Assembly (NCBI GenBank): GCA_015680685.1
Contig: MNCI01005798.1
Location: 166,051-230,050 of the forward strand
Reading direction: 5' to 3'
From: Gnetum montanum
Lineage: Eukaryota > Streptophyta > Gnetopsida > Gnetales > Gnetaceae
Length of the DNA stretch: 64,000 nucleotides
Both the position numbers and the translations under genes were made by a program. The notes beneath the pieces were generated by a model. It did not search any database, had not been told where the DNA came from, and saw nothing but the letters and a program-made list of their open reading frames with translations. Shown here piece after piece: positions 47,445-59,365 of the stretch; within the stretch, counting starts at the first letter, position 1; every line of letters begins with the position of its first letter.

Positions 47445-48282
47445 TGTTGGCATATTTTGGCCATTTCATGGAACAGGCTTTATAAGGTTATGGTGATTTT
47501 TGAAAAATTTAACTATCATTTTTGAGATTTTGTTTCTTCACCTTGAAGTCTACCATGTTGATTAAGACAAGCTTTTGCTAATTGGTTCACACCCACAAAG
47601 GCATGGTTGAATGTCCCAAAATCTTAGTGGCCTTGTTCAACTTGCATCCTTGAACCAATTAATACACAAAAGTTGTAGAGCCTCCTTCCAAGGACCATGT
47701 TGCCCATATGCAAAGATCGTACCATTCCATGGAACCGCATCCTTTGTTGGCATTCGGACAAAAATGAGGCTAGGATCATTGAACACTACCAAAACTTTAA
47801 CTTATCTAGGCACATACATTGGTGCTAAAATCCAAAATTTAAATCTTTCTACCACAAGAAAGGAAGATCGGCACACTATTCTCCGATGCCTTAAATAAAA
47901 CACCGCAAATTCGTTGGGCACAGTGATTAGCCATGGTGGCTATCAGTACTTCCACAATATATTTTTCTGGAATCGCAGATGTATTTGGGCTTGTGGGAGC
48001 TGTAGGAATATTTCTAGGATTAGCCTTGGATTTGCTCTGTATGTTAGTATCCTTGGAGACAATAGTTCTATCTCTAGTCTTTTGATCGAAATTATCAGCA
48101 AAACATGCATATTAATAGGAAAGGAGGATTGTGGAGGCATGAACAACGAGTGCAATGCATTTCTAGTGGAATTCTTTGGTGTTCTTCTGCACAGACGCGG
48201 CCAGCAATGCCGTCAGATTCCGCGTCTGCCTGTTGACCGTCAAAAATTTTACCAATCTGGACAATTTTCTACAAAATCCGCC

Positions 48283-49071
48283 ATGAATCTACAGAAGTTT
48301 TCATCACTACTCATTTTTTCTGCTACCATCGCTTCATCTTCCATCAACAAATCCGTTCATCAATGGAGATGTCGTATCTTGGCAGCGTTTTCCTCCTTTG
48401 CCGTTTCTCAGCGATAGATCACGAGTCCGGATCCCATGGTACAATTTTTGCAATGCAAGGTGAACTTCTCTATGGATGAAATGTCTGTGCTACAGAGACG
48501 ACAACTTGGGCTGTTTAAGGCAAAGTCCACACAGAGAGCTGAAGAGGTGGTTGACCTCTTTCGAAGCTACGACCTCTCCGATGCTCAGCTGAGGCATTAT
48601 CTTCTCCGCAATTCCTCGATCCTTTTCCTCAGAGTAGAGCAAACTGTGAGGCTCAAGCTTTAGCTTCTGAAATCACTAGGGTTTCCATTAGATGCATTTC
48701 CAGATATCATCTCCAAAGGAAGTAGGGTATTGAACACAAAGGACCTCCCCGGTCGCATAAGTTGTCTAGAGTCTCTGTGCGGAGGAACTCTACAACTCCG
48801 AAAATTATTGATGAAGTATCCGACGGTGCTGGGATTCGAGCCAAAAAAGGTAGAAAGACATCATAATCTGCTGAAAAATGTAGGCATGCAAAATGACGCC
48901 ATTTTCTCGTTGGTTTTCCATTTCCCTTACGTGTTATCAGTATGCTCTCCGCGATTACGCTCTGCAATACGTTACGTGAAGAAGGCAGAGCAGTGGCAGC
49001 GAAATAGTGAGCAGAGCATAAGCCGCAGAGAGGGGTTGCGCACAGGAGAAGTTATCGGACAGTTGGTTTAA
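48283..49071 (+). pseudogene. mTERF-domain protein fragment (mitochondrial/plastid transcription termination factor family)
   Basis: mTERF proteins are organelle-targeted helical-repeat nucleic-acid binders that act in transcription or RNA processing. From ATG 48283 one frame runs 262 codons to the TAA at 49069-49071, with two internal TAGs (48415, 48661). Residues 1-45 are Ser/Arg/Ala-rich and lack acidic residues, like an organelle transit peptide. Repeats follow: AEEVVDLFRSYDLSDAQLRHYL (48541 on), LLKSLGFPLDAFPDIIS (48664 on), LRKLLMKYPTVLGFEPKKVE (48802 on), HNLLKNVGMQNDAIFSLVF with HFPYVLS (48865-48939). Repeat character is lost after about 48990, and roughly 100 or more residues of a typical family member are missing. 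It lies inside the 47445-50914 unit, in AT-poorer sequence than the surroundings. The open frame continues upstream to 47914, so the true start is uncertain. Confidence 0.8.
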
Positions 49072-49315
49072 CTACGTACGGCATCCTTCACGATATCTTT
49101 GGGTTAACTTTGGAAAAATATATTTTCTTTATAAAAGTCTTTTCTTCCATCGGCCATCCCTAAATCAATTTTATGCTCGATCATATTCGTTTGAATATAT
49201 AATTTGGTATTTTGGTATTCACATATTGGATACCTCTATATAAAAATATATTCAAAGACAAAAATTCATGGGATATTTACCTAATGTCATACATGGATTG
49301 GACACATGTTAATTG

Positions 49316-49680
49316 AAGCCTTTTTTATCTCTTTGGTGGTTGAAACCACCCAATATTGTTATAACTTACCTAACTTGTTGAGCAAGTAACCTCCTAACTT
49401 GTTGGGCAAGTAATCTCCTAACTTGGGAGAAAACTTAGGTGAGATATTTTTGAAATTGCAACTACAAAGGCCACTTGTCAACTAAATGGGACACGTGTTA
49501 ATTGCAACTTATTTGTCTCCATGGTGACCACTTGGCAACTGAGTGAAGACACTTGGCAACTAGATGAAGACACTTGGCAACTGAATGAAGACACTTGGCC
49601 ATGGAATAGGACACTTGTCCATTGTAGCTTTTTTGTCTCCATGGTGGTTAAAACCACCCAAGATATTTTGTAACTTACCT
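49316..49680. repeat. short tandem repeats and 300-bp-spaced duplication
   Basis: CCTAACTTGTTGRGCAAGTAA is repeated about 2.5 times with a 24-bp step (49368-49440). GACACTTGGCAACTRRATGAA is repeated three to four times with a 21-bp step (49528-49610). The stretch TTTTTTATCTCTTTGGTGGTTGAAACC near 49321 recurs as TTTTTTGTCTCCATGGTGGTTAAAACC near 49629, each followed by ACCCAA and TAACTTACCTAAC. Confidence 0.75.
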
Positions 49681-49695
49681 AACCACCTTTGAGCC

Positions 49696-49826
49696 CTATA
49701 AAAAGGCTTCAGGGGGATGAAGAGGACACATTGGGAAGACATCACATCAAGAAGAAGGAGCATCATCATCACACTTGGAAGATTTGTAAAGAAGATTGTT
49801 TGCAAGATGGCTTGCTAGAATAAAGA
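49696..49826 (+). promoter_or_regulatory. promoter-like and poly(A)-signal-like pair
   Basis: CCTATAAAAAGGC at 49696-49708 is a strong plant TATA context. About 112 bases on, AATAAAG at 49820-49826 precedes a T-rich, GT-containing stretch. In an LTR these would mark the U3/R and R/U5 borders, fitting the LTR reading of the 47445-50914 unit. Confidence 0.5.
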
Positions 49827-50919
49827 TTTCAGCCTCTTTGTCATGGTCCTGTGAGTTATGCATTTCATTTTTGTTTTGTTTTAATTGCTTAGCTAGTGGT
49901 TTAGGTAGTATCATTCTTGGCAAGTAATTTTGGGATTTTTAGATTGCTCTTATTGTTCTTGTTGCCCAATAGGAATTTCTGTTAAAATTTTGCCATAGAA
50001 GCGCTTGTGTTCAAAAAGCCTTGAGAGCATTTTAGTAGTAAATTTCGTTATTGTGCAACGTTTGGGAACTGCTATTGGATTGTTGGAAGAGAGCCTCTGT
50101 TTGTAGTCACGCCGTGGAACAATTTGGTAGTCGAGAGGGTTCAGAAAATCTTTGGTATTTTGATGGGACCAGAATAGCTTCTTTTTATCTTTAGAGTGAT
50201 TTTCCGTGTTATTTCAATCAGAAATTGTCAAGTCTTTTAAAGGTTCTGTTTAAATGCAATCGTTGACATCTACTGTCTAGCCAAAATGGAGTCTCGTACA
50301 TGGTAGTTTACGCAGCAATTTTTGGTAGTACAGTAGGATTGTCTTGAAGATATTGCTTGTTTGAGTCTTGGAAGTTTGAACAATTCATAGATATTGAATT
50401 TGGAATAGCTTTATTGCGAAGTGTTTACTCGTGTCATTTTACCTTGTTTAAATATTTGAGGTCCACACAAATCTGCTTTCTTTTCTTTCTGTCTATTTCC
50501 TTTGAATCTTGCTCTATTTCTAGTTTTCTTGTGGAACTATATATCTCTCTCTGGGGAAAATTAGGAGTAGATTTGCGGAGTTGTGCTCAAATGTTTATGC
50601 AAAATTTTACTTGTTACAAGCAGGTATTATAGGGACCGTGTAGACTAGGTAGTTTGAACAAAATAGGAAACTTTCAACAACTCACAGTACTTGATAAAGT
50701 TGGCTGAATCTCTTAAAGTAAGTCATTTGTATTTCACACACACGCAATCGTTACATTGCACACAACCGCACGCCGCAACAGCACACACACATACTCACAT
50801 TAACTACTGAGTTATTTGGAGGTATCTGGGCCTTGGTGTTGCCAGAGACCAGCAGGCACCTAAATCCTGTTCGAGGACACTCATTGGCGGTCGCGTCCCA
50901 AACAGTCGCCAACAGAAAC

Positions 50920-52835
50920 ATTGTCATGAGGACTAATCTTAGCCATTACCTGTAGGCCTTTTCTTAGTATTTTCTTTATTCAATTGATGTTGGGATCTGC
51001 CAACCTATGACATGCAATCACTAGCCTTCTAGAGGACTGGCGATAGGGATGAACACACCTACACTCTTCTAGTCTCAGAATGAAGCTTGAGATAAGAGCC
51101 TCACTAAGGCATCACAGTGTGGATCAATCTATACTACCTCTAGGATGTCTCATGACCAATTAGTTTGCACCCTCATGCTAGCACCACCCACCAATGACTA
51201 TCACAAGCATTGTTGCAAAGACATGTACACATTCTAACTAGCTTAAGCCAATGCATGTCATAAGCACAACACATCCAAACAAACATAACATAACCACATA
51301 TTCACACCTAAAAATCATAGTCATTTCATGAAAATGATACCACAATTCAACAAAACAGAATTAATATCATGATATGACAAAACAATACCATATTTCTTGA
51401 ACTGCATGTAATTCCAAACAAATGACCACTATATTAACCTTCAAAATTATATATGCCCAAAGAGAAAATCTATCCCACGATTAAGAAGTACTTCCCAAAA
51501 CAATCCCAATGATACTAATTTTACCTAAATCAGACTCCTAGAAGAAAAGTTATGTGTGTTCAAAGTGTAATTAATAAAATAATAATTAATAATATTTAAT
51601 TACTACTAGGAAGGATTGAAACTTCCAAAAATGCTCACGTCACAATAGGCCATAAAAATACAATATTTCCATCATACCAATCTCATCAACATCACATATC
51701 ATATTCCACAAGTCCACATCATTTTAAACATCGCATATATATTAATAACAATTTGTACCTGAAAGTGTACAATTTCAAGAAATATGCAAAATAACATGCC
51801 TAAGCTTAATCTTTGAGTTATCCACCCCACATGCCCACATTGCATGACCATATATACTAATCTAGCACAAAAATATAAGAAAAAGGTAAAGTTAACCCAC
51901 CAATTAAAATTTTTGGGGCAGAAAGGCCAAAATAAGGAGAAAACCCTCAAAAATCTAGTAGGACTCCATTTCACTCCAAATAAGTTTTGCATCCATGTAG
52001 ATGTGACCGTAGCAATCCAAAATGGAGGTTTAGAGTACTTAAAAATCATTTACAAAGATTAAAATTCTAGAAAAAAAAGGAGAAATAGAAGAAAATTAAA
52101 AGAGAATAAATGTGACATTAGTTTCTATTTTGAGAGATAGAAAGAAATGAACAAAATCCAATATTTATGGGTGGTGGTAGACAAAGAGCAGTGGTAAGAA
52201 AAACAACATTATAAACTATGTTTTTTTTCATCGTATGCTCTTAGCATATGCATTTTGTTAAAAAAATATATGCAAGTGGCTTCCTTTTTGCACGTCACGT
52301 GCAACATTTGATTTTTAATTTTACTTTTTACTTCTACTTTTTTTTGATAAGTTTATTTCTTTTATTTCTTTCCCAACTAATATCCTACATTTCCAATGTG
52401 CATAACAATCACATTGGAACTCCAAATTAAAATCCATTTGAACCTACAAAATCCTTATCAAATGCTCTACACATTCACATGCCAAAATCACACTTGAACA
52501 TCATGTAACATAGTGCTATAGTTTAAATGCATTAATACCAAAATTGCACATAAAGCATAAAGAAATACTAGATAGGTGCTCTTGTACCCCAATCCAACAC
52601 CCCTACCAGCAACCTCACTTGTCAAACACATCACATAGGGCTAGTGTACATAATCACATTAGTTATGCATGCTAAGACATCATAATTGGAACATAAAGAC
52701 AAAGCCTCATAGCATAGAAAATACATTTATATTAAATTAACTTGTCCTCAACAACCCATTGGGACCTCACATGTAATGTATAAATCGTAAGCATATGATC
52801 ATACCTAATGTATTTGGATAGGGTGTAATAGACTA
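50920..52835. other. right part of the compound insertion; no gene seen
   Basis: Continuation of 46602-47439 after the GAAAC-flanked unit. AT-rich, Cys/Trp-poor. The 116-codon minus frame at 51699-52049 has no recognisable domain. It ends where the satellite resumes at about 52836. Confidence 0.4.
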
Positions 52836-53730
52836 CAAGAAAATGCTACTTGCAGCCACTTGCACTCCACTTGAACTAAGCTTCTAGAAGGTCTCATGCC
52901 TTCCAATAGGTCAAAATTTCAACCATTTTTCATCTACTAGATTATCATTGTGACTTCTTGTTGAAACTGTGAGGTAGTGTTACTTGCACTCCACTTGAAA
53001 TATGCTACCAAAAGATTTTGTGCCTTTTAGTAGGCTAAAATTAGAATAAGTTTTCATCTTCTAGTAGGTCATTATGTCTTCCAGTTTAAACTGTGAGGTC
53101 ATGCTACTCACAACCTCTCACACTTCACCTGAATTAGGCTTTTGGTAGGTTTTTTCCTTTTAATAGGTGAAAATTACAACCATTTTTCATCTATTGGATG
53201 GTTATTATGACTTTTGGATGCAACTGCAAAGCCATGCTACTTGCAACCTTTTGCACTCTAGCTAAACTAGACTTCCTATAGGTTTCATGCCTTCCAGTAG
53301 GCCAAAATTACAACCATTTTTCATCTACATATTAGTTATTATGACTTTTAGATGACATTGCAAGATAGTAATACCTACAATCACTTGCACTGCACCTAAA
53401 TTGAGCTTTTAGAAGGTTTCGTTCATTTTGGTAGCCAAAAATTTCAACCATTTTCAATCAACCAGATTGTTATTGTGAGTTTTGGTGAAGCTGCAAGATA
53501 ATGCTACTCGCAGTCAATGGCACTCTTTATCAATTATGCTTCTAGAAGGTTTTGTGCCTTCATGTAGGCCAAAATTACAAAAAATTTTCATCTATTTTAT
53601 GATCATTATGATTTTTGGATGAAACTACGAGATAGTACTACTTGCAACCTATCGCACTCCACTTGAACTAAGCTTTTAGAAGGTTTTATGCCTTCCAGTA
53701 GACCAAAGTTTTAACCTTTATATTATATCT
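52836..53730. repeat. about 125-bp satellite-like tandem array, block 2
   Basis: About seven further units of the same repeat as 45368-46601 (ATGCTACTTGCAGCCACTTGC, CTTCCAATAGGTC, CAACCATTTTTCATCTACTAG and so on). The unit boundary at 52836 resumes about where the array was cut at 46601, so block 1 and block 2 were once contiguous. Confidence 0.78.
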
Positions 53731-55259
53731 TAGTAAAATAACTTAATGTTTTTTCCCATGGATTATTATAGAGTATGAGAAAACATAAGCTTGTTCTACA
53801 ACTTAAAGGATTAACCTTACATTATTTACAAACTTGATAATCAAGTTTCATAATACATAACATTATGGTTTGAGTTACAGTAAGATAAGTGTTCAAATCA
53901 AATGTAACATAATGTTTAAATGAAGATCTAACATTAAATCATAAAAGAAAACCACATATTATATCAAACATTAAACATGAAAAATTATATGATTCCTAAT
54001 TTCATACTTAGGTTTTTAAGTTATCATACTTAACTATCATCTAATGATCATTCATAAGTTTTCCAATTAAATACTAAGTTTACACTAGAGGTGAAGGTGT
54101 CCCAAGAGATTATTATGCCTTGGGTGTTAATTTTTGGTCTTGGCTATTATACCTTAGGAGAATTTTTTCATATCAATCATTACCTTAGGAGATTGCAAGA
54201 TAGTGTCACTCATATCATGTCATCATCCATGTGGTGAAGACTTTCGAAAGGTATCATGTCTTCTTGTGGGAAAAACTTTCAAGAATTTTTAGCATTCTAG
54301 AAGGTCTAACTATCTTTTGGTTGGAATTACGTGAGACTACTATTTGCATTAGCTTGCACTCTCTAGATTATGTGACAGTGCTACTTGTAGTCCCTCACAA
54401 CTTTTGATAAACTACAGTTCACAATAATATGTATGGCTCATAGTAAGTGCTAATATGTGCAACAGTCATCAAGTCACATTGTGTGGTATGAGGTAAAAAA
54501 TAAAACCACTGCAAACATTTTACTACCTAAATTATAGAATTTCTTTAGTAGCTAGGAGGACACAGAGCATGACAAGGAAGTGAAGAGAATTTCTTGAGAA
54601 ATCACATTGTCATTCAAGGCTAGTCTTGCTGAAAATATTTCATTAAGAATGTAAAGGCCTTGAAGATGCACCTTTGCAAAATGGATTGTAGGATATGTAA
54701 GACTTTTAAAATATCATTTACTAATAAGGTACATTGCTTGCTCTCATTTTATACATATTATATTGCATAAGTGTTGAATATGCTATCTCAAATATAGATA
54801 TGTTGGATATATAGTGTGTAAAATCTTTGAAGAATGCAAGGAAGATGAGAGCATGTAGGTTTTTGAAAAATAGCATGACAACAAGAAATACAAAATCTAC
54901 CAAAAGGGGATTTTTCAAAAGATGATATTTGATGGTCTTATTTCTATGATGATGCATTTACTTAGATATATAAATCAAGAGTAGAAGATTTTATTAAGGG
55001 GAATAAAAGAATGAGATCTTTCCTTGTTAATTTTTCTATAAAACTAAAAACTAAAAAAAAAAGGGAGAAAGAAGACTTGCTCATGAGCAAATCATTACAC
55101 AAGCCAAATATTGTAAGTTATTTAGGACTATTTTGTATTTATCTATTAATGTTTTATAATAGAAAGATTCACAATCTAGAATACTGAAATCCTTATTTGA
55201 ATATGTTTTTTGTATCAGTTATCATTGCAAGTATGGACCAAATGTTACTATAGGGATAG
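53731..55259. other. no gene; eroded satellite units at 54190-54415
   Basis: AT-rich. 54190-54415 retains satellite-like blocks (ATTGCAAGATAGTGTCACTC, CTACTATTTGCATTAGCTTGCACTC, GTGACAGTGCTACTTGTAGTC). Otherwise I see nothing; 54960-55190 may belong to the N-terminus of the transposase that follows. Confidence 0.4.
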
Positions 55260-57180
55260 CACCTAGGAAAGGTAGAAAAAGAAATAAGAAAGAAAGAAAG
55301 ATTAGTTGTCAATGTCATTTCATAATTTGCTATATGTGAGGAGAATATCATGTTGCATGTATTATATATAAAGAAATGAATCATGTTGACACATCAGGAG
55401 CTTATTGTGATGGTTTGTTAGGTCCCATGATAGATAAAAGAAGCTCACAATCCATACATATTTCTAGCGAGGTGTGTTAAAAGATATTGTGTTTATAAAA
55501 GGAAGGAGTACCAATAGATCTCATCTATGAGAGGTCTATCAAAGATCTTTTTTAAAAGAAGAGATGAGTTTGGGCTATCGAGAAAGAGAAATGTTTTTCT
55601 TATTAAAAAAGAAATTTACAAAATTTGCAAAAATGTTATCCCTAATTATAAGAAAAGTGAGCATGATAAAATCAGTATCTAACTATGGTACCAAACAACA
55701 AGTGATTTTTACTTTTACTACCAGCAAGAGAACCAAGAACAAGGTATCTCATTGAGCATCGGGTTGTAATCACCTTGGATGCTCAAAACTATAATAGCTC
55801 TATCTCAATGTAGTATCCTTGCAATCGATTCCACTTTCAATACTAACAAATATGGTGTAATTTAAATAATGCATTATATTATTCCATTTTAAAAATTATT
55901 GGTGTTATAATAAAATAAGACATTATCTTATTAAAAATGTGTGGTTATCTTTGTAGTTCCATCTTCATATGGTAATGGCTTTTGATTCATACTAGAATGG
56001 ACTTCTATTTGTTAAATGGATGATATCCTCATGGTGCACTAAAATTGATATCAGAGGTTGGCTTTTGGAGTTCCTTTGAAGAGGTAAGCCTAAGGAGCCT
56101 AATTGGATAGTGAATGCTTTCATTTTAGATGACTCAAAGATAAAAATGAATTAGTAAGGTAACTTTAAAGGCATTCAAAAACATATTTGAAATCATGCTA
56201 CCTTAGTTTGAGATATCATAACATGTGCTAAAATTTAATAATTTATTAGTTCTATTTTTGGAAGCAATATTTTTCTATACATTTGGCATGGTTTGAGGGC
56301 ATGGAGGAAGAACTTGGTAACCAAAGTTAAAGATTCCAATCAGAGAAAAGCAATGGATGATCATCTTAATCATATTATGAATGAATGCAAAACTATTGTA
56401 GATGTTGTTGTGGAAATAAAAAAATTTGTTGACAAGTTTCATGAGAAATCAATGAATACTTAAAATAGTAGTGGTTAAATGGAGACAAATTTAGTGAGCT
56501 TCTATTCCTTATTATCATTACATAAAAGTTCATATTCATAGTCATGAACTTGTTGTCGATTTTTTTATTACTAATTTTTGTCTTTAATCATATGTTTATA
56601 GGAATGTGGGCTAAATAATTTCATGATGTTCCCAATGCACAAAAACACACAAATAATGTTGTTGAGTCATACCATGGATTTCTGAGAGGGAAATTTGTAA
56701 GAGATATAAAACTAGAAATAATGATGAATCGATTAACTTATATAAAGCTTGACAAAGGTATAACTATATTGTTGGAACAATTCAAGAATTAAAGCTACAA
56801 GATATTTTGTAAATAAGAAAGATAGAGATTTCAATAAGAAGTCATGGGAAAATACTTTACAAATATTTGATGTTGACTATTCCTAAGTCATGGAAAAGGA
56901 AGATGAATATGCTATGTGAATTCAAAATAGTTTGAGGCCAAATACTTGGTACATGGTTTCAAAGGTATTTTCTTTTAGTATATATTGTGAGTATAAATGG
57001 TCTTTCCTTGGAAATGTTTGCAAGTACTCAATGAAATTTCTTATTAAGGTAAAGGTTCTTACTAATGCATTCAAGTTCTTCTTCCAAGATGAGTTTTACG
57101 ATTCACATGTGCCTATGAAACTAAACTCATTCCAACCACATCAGTTCCCTAGCCAATAAGATGCTTTAGAACTTAGAATG
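55260..57180 (+). pseudogene. MULE/FAR1-type transposase pseudogene with SWIM zinc finger
   Basis: Mutator-like transposases, and the FAR1/FHY3 regulators derived from them, share an N-terminal zinc region, a DDE core and a SWIM finger. Visible in order: KERKISCQCHF and HVDTSGAYCDGLLGP near 55290-55430; AIDSTFNTNKYGVI at about 55825-55866, the usual D-x-TF-x-x-N start of the MULE core; FHDVPNAQKHTNNVVESYHG then LRGKFVRDIKLE near 56616-56720, the NN..ES.H block; and a SWIM finger near 56980-57050 reading CEYKWSFLGNVCKYSMKF, where the second Cys and the His of CxCx(n)CxH have both become Tyr. Many stops and frame changes are present. No terminal inverted repeats were located. It cannot be told from sequence whether the source was a mobile MULE or a host FAR1-like gene. 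Confidence 0.72.
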
Positions 57181-58508
57181 ACACTAGAGACATTAGGATC
57201 AACTAGCTAGAGGTATGTAACTAATGAGGTGGATATGAAGGATAATACAAATTAGCAAATTGAGTTGGACAAAGATAATATAGAGGCATAGTAGAAAACT
57301 AAAATTCCTAAGCTTAGAAAGACATTAACAAGATTGGCAAAGACATTACCTACAAATAAGGAAAGTATTTTAGAAATAAAAAACATGTGGAATTTTTGGA
57401 ATTGAAGTTTTTATTTTCAAGTAATGAAAATGGATTAGTGAGTGAAAAAAGATTGTCTTGTTGAAATAGTCCTTCCAAACCTACTACACAAAAGCTCTCT
57501 AACCATAACTATGTAAGAAAATTTTTTAAAGAAGGTAAGGATAATATTTCATTGGTTATCTATAGTTATTAAAATAATGGAAATTGTGTTTTCTTTTTGC
57601 TTTTTAAATTTGTTTCCTTTTGCTTATAGATTGGAGTGAAGAAGGCTAAGAAAAACATGGACAATCCTTTGATCACATATCTACCCTAAACTAGTAGCTC
57701 ATTTGATGATATTCTTGTGAATGCATTTTTTGTTTAACATCCTTGGATAGGAAATTATGATTGAAATATATCATGTATTTGTTATAGATTACTAGATAAC
57801 ATGTTTTTTTACACTTCTATTAGATCAAACTATGTTTTCAATGTCTTAACACCTTATTGTAAGACTACGTGTTGTATATGTGTTACCTATTTAAATATGG
57901 TGTATTTTAATTACATTTTGGATAATGATGCCTATATTTCTCCATCAACTTTTATACTTGTAATTTAAGAAAATGGGAAACAATGAAATGACAATCCACA
58001 TACATCATTATAACTATCAAACAACAGTACTTTTGAAAATTCCTTCCACATAAATCACTATAACTATCATAATTATTTATCTTTGACTTCATATCTAGTT
58101 TCATTACTCTATTTTAAACATTGCTCTTTTGAGAATTGATTCACAATAGATGTATATGTAAGATTCAAAAATTCATTTTTAATTCCAAAAAACTGCAAGT
58201 ACATGTGAGGGCATGACCTCACACTATTTTGCTAAAAGCATGCGTCAACCTTCATTTTTTAGTCTAAGAAAGTCTTTAGTTTTTGAATTCCATGTGAATC
58301 ACTCATAAATCACATAAAAATACTGCAAGACATTACTACACACTATAACAGTTTTGCGAGTGCATGCAAGACACAAATCTTCATAGTGTTAGCATTTACA
58401 TAAACAAGGTTTTCACAGTGCACCATAATGCTAATCGTAGTTCCTTGTCAAAACTATAATTAACACTACAAATTGCAACTTGCATATTACATAGTTGAAG
58501 TGCAACTA
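57181..58508. other. no gene seen
   Basis: 57300-57420 carries a Lys-rich peptide (KLRKTLTRLAKTLPTNKES) that may be the transposase C-terminus. The rest is AT-rich without frames. A CCACATAMATCACTATAACTATCA stretch is repeated in tandem-like fashion near 57996 and 58047. Confidence 0.35.
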
Positions 58509-59365
58509 TGATGAGCAGTGGAGTATCCCAACACTCTACCATATAAGTCAAGAGTGTCATCACATGATCAGATCATAATTCATGAATGGACAATGTTATT
58601 ATACAAATAATTGATGTCAAATTCAAGATTTTTGTCTTCCTAGTTTGAGCTAATAAAGTTCAAGTGTATGGTTTAGCTCTTAGTGAGGCATATGATTAAT
58701 TGATGTTGAGAGGATCTTAAGTGCTCCTAAAGTAAACATGATTGAAAGTATAATTCTAAGTTTAGTTAACTAAGAAAACATAAACCTATCTTAGCCTAAT
58801 GTAATGGACATTCGGTTCTGGTCTACCATTCACACCTTGGACTTGTGTAGTTATCATTGGGATTACCAAGTGGAATTACTCCTAGGAAAACCAAGTAATG
58901 CCACTATTGGGTTACTAGATAACTACACTTAGCACTCAAAACTAATTGTATCCATATCACTTACTAATGACATGTAAAATAAAGTGATTGGAATGTACAT
59001 GATTAACTAAGAAAATACTAAGGATTATGCTAAGTAAAAAAATGAAACTAAGGGAATGCTGCAATGATGGAAAGAAATCTCAATCTTTATTGCCATCATG
59101 AACTATGTCCAAGTATAATCCACTCAAATAAAGACATCATACAACTACTAAATATCATACTATAGGCATTCGCTCTATCACTAAGGCTATGAAAACAAAC
59201 TACAAGAATCTCGCTAAGGGTGGAATGAAAAACTATGGATTGTGCACCTAAGTGCTAGTATTTAAATGGCTGCATGCATCCCAAGGCATCACATGAATGA
59301 TGATGTAGCATGTACTATGACATTGTTGCTATGGTATCACATCACAATAGATATTGACTTTATCA
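58509..59365 (-). mobile_element. 3' LTR of gypsy element E
   Basis: Same LTR family as A, B and C. On the plus strand it begins TGATGAGCAGTGGAGTATCCC...CATATAAGTC and ends ATATTGACTTTATCA. The bases just outside on the right (TAACCCCATGACT...AAACTCATCCTT) match the polypurine-tract side of B (TACCCCCGTGACT...AAACTCATCCTT). It is therefore the 3' LTR of a minus-strand element lying to the right. No primer site lies to the left. Confidence 0.68.

Larger units (their letters stand above)
47445..50914 (+). mobile_element. 3.47-kb TGTTGGC...GCCAACA unit with GAAAC duplication, carrying an mTERF-like gene fragment
   Basis: The ends form a 7-bp perfect inverted repeat with TG...CA termini, flanked by the 5-bp duplication GAAAC. 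Both are hallmarks of an LTR inserted by a retroviral-type integrase. Inside are an mTERF-like pseudogene (48283-49071), a block of short tandem repeats (49316-49670), a promoter-like CCTATAAAAAGGC at 49696-49708 and a possible poly(A) signal AATAAAG at 49820-49826. About 1.1 kb of non-coding sequence follows to the end. No gag-pol and no second internal LTR were found. The simplest reading is a very long solo LTR whose U3 contains captured host sequence; a transposon-like unit with mobilised gene fragment is the alternative. Orientation is taken from the promoter and mTERF, both on the plus strand. Confidence 0.55.

Noticed and set aside
47611-47898. 95-codon open frame upstream of mTERF as an exon
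   Set aside because: No recognisable domain, different frame from the mTERF fragment, no convincing splice sites joining the two.
51699-52049. 116-codon minus-strand frame, Phe/Trp/Cys-rich, membrane-like
   Set aside because: AT-rich DNA commonly gives hydrophobic translations; no homologue recognised and no gene-like flanks.
46602-52835. One LTR retrotransposon with TGTAAC...TGTTACA ends
   Set aside because: The right side near 52820-52835 has no matching terminus and the flanking bases (CACTG and GACTA) do not form a duplication.
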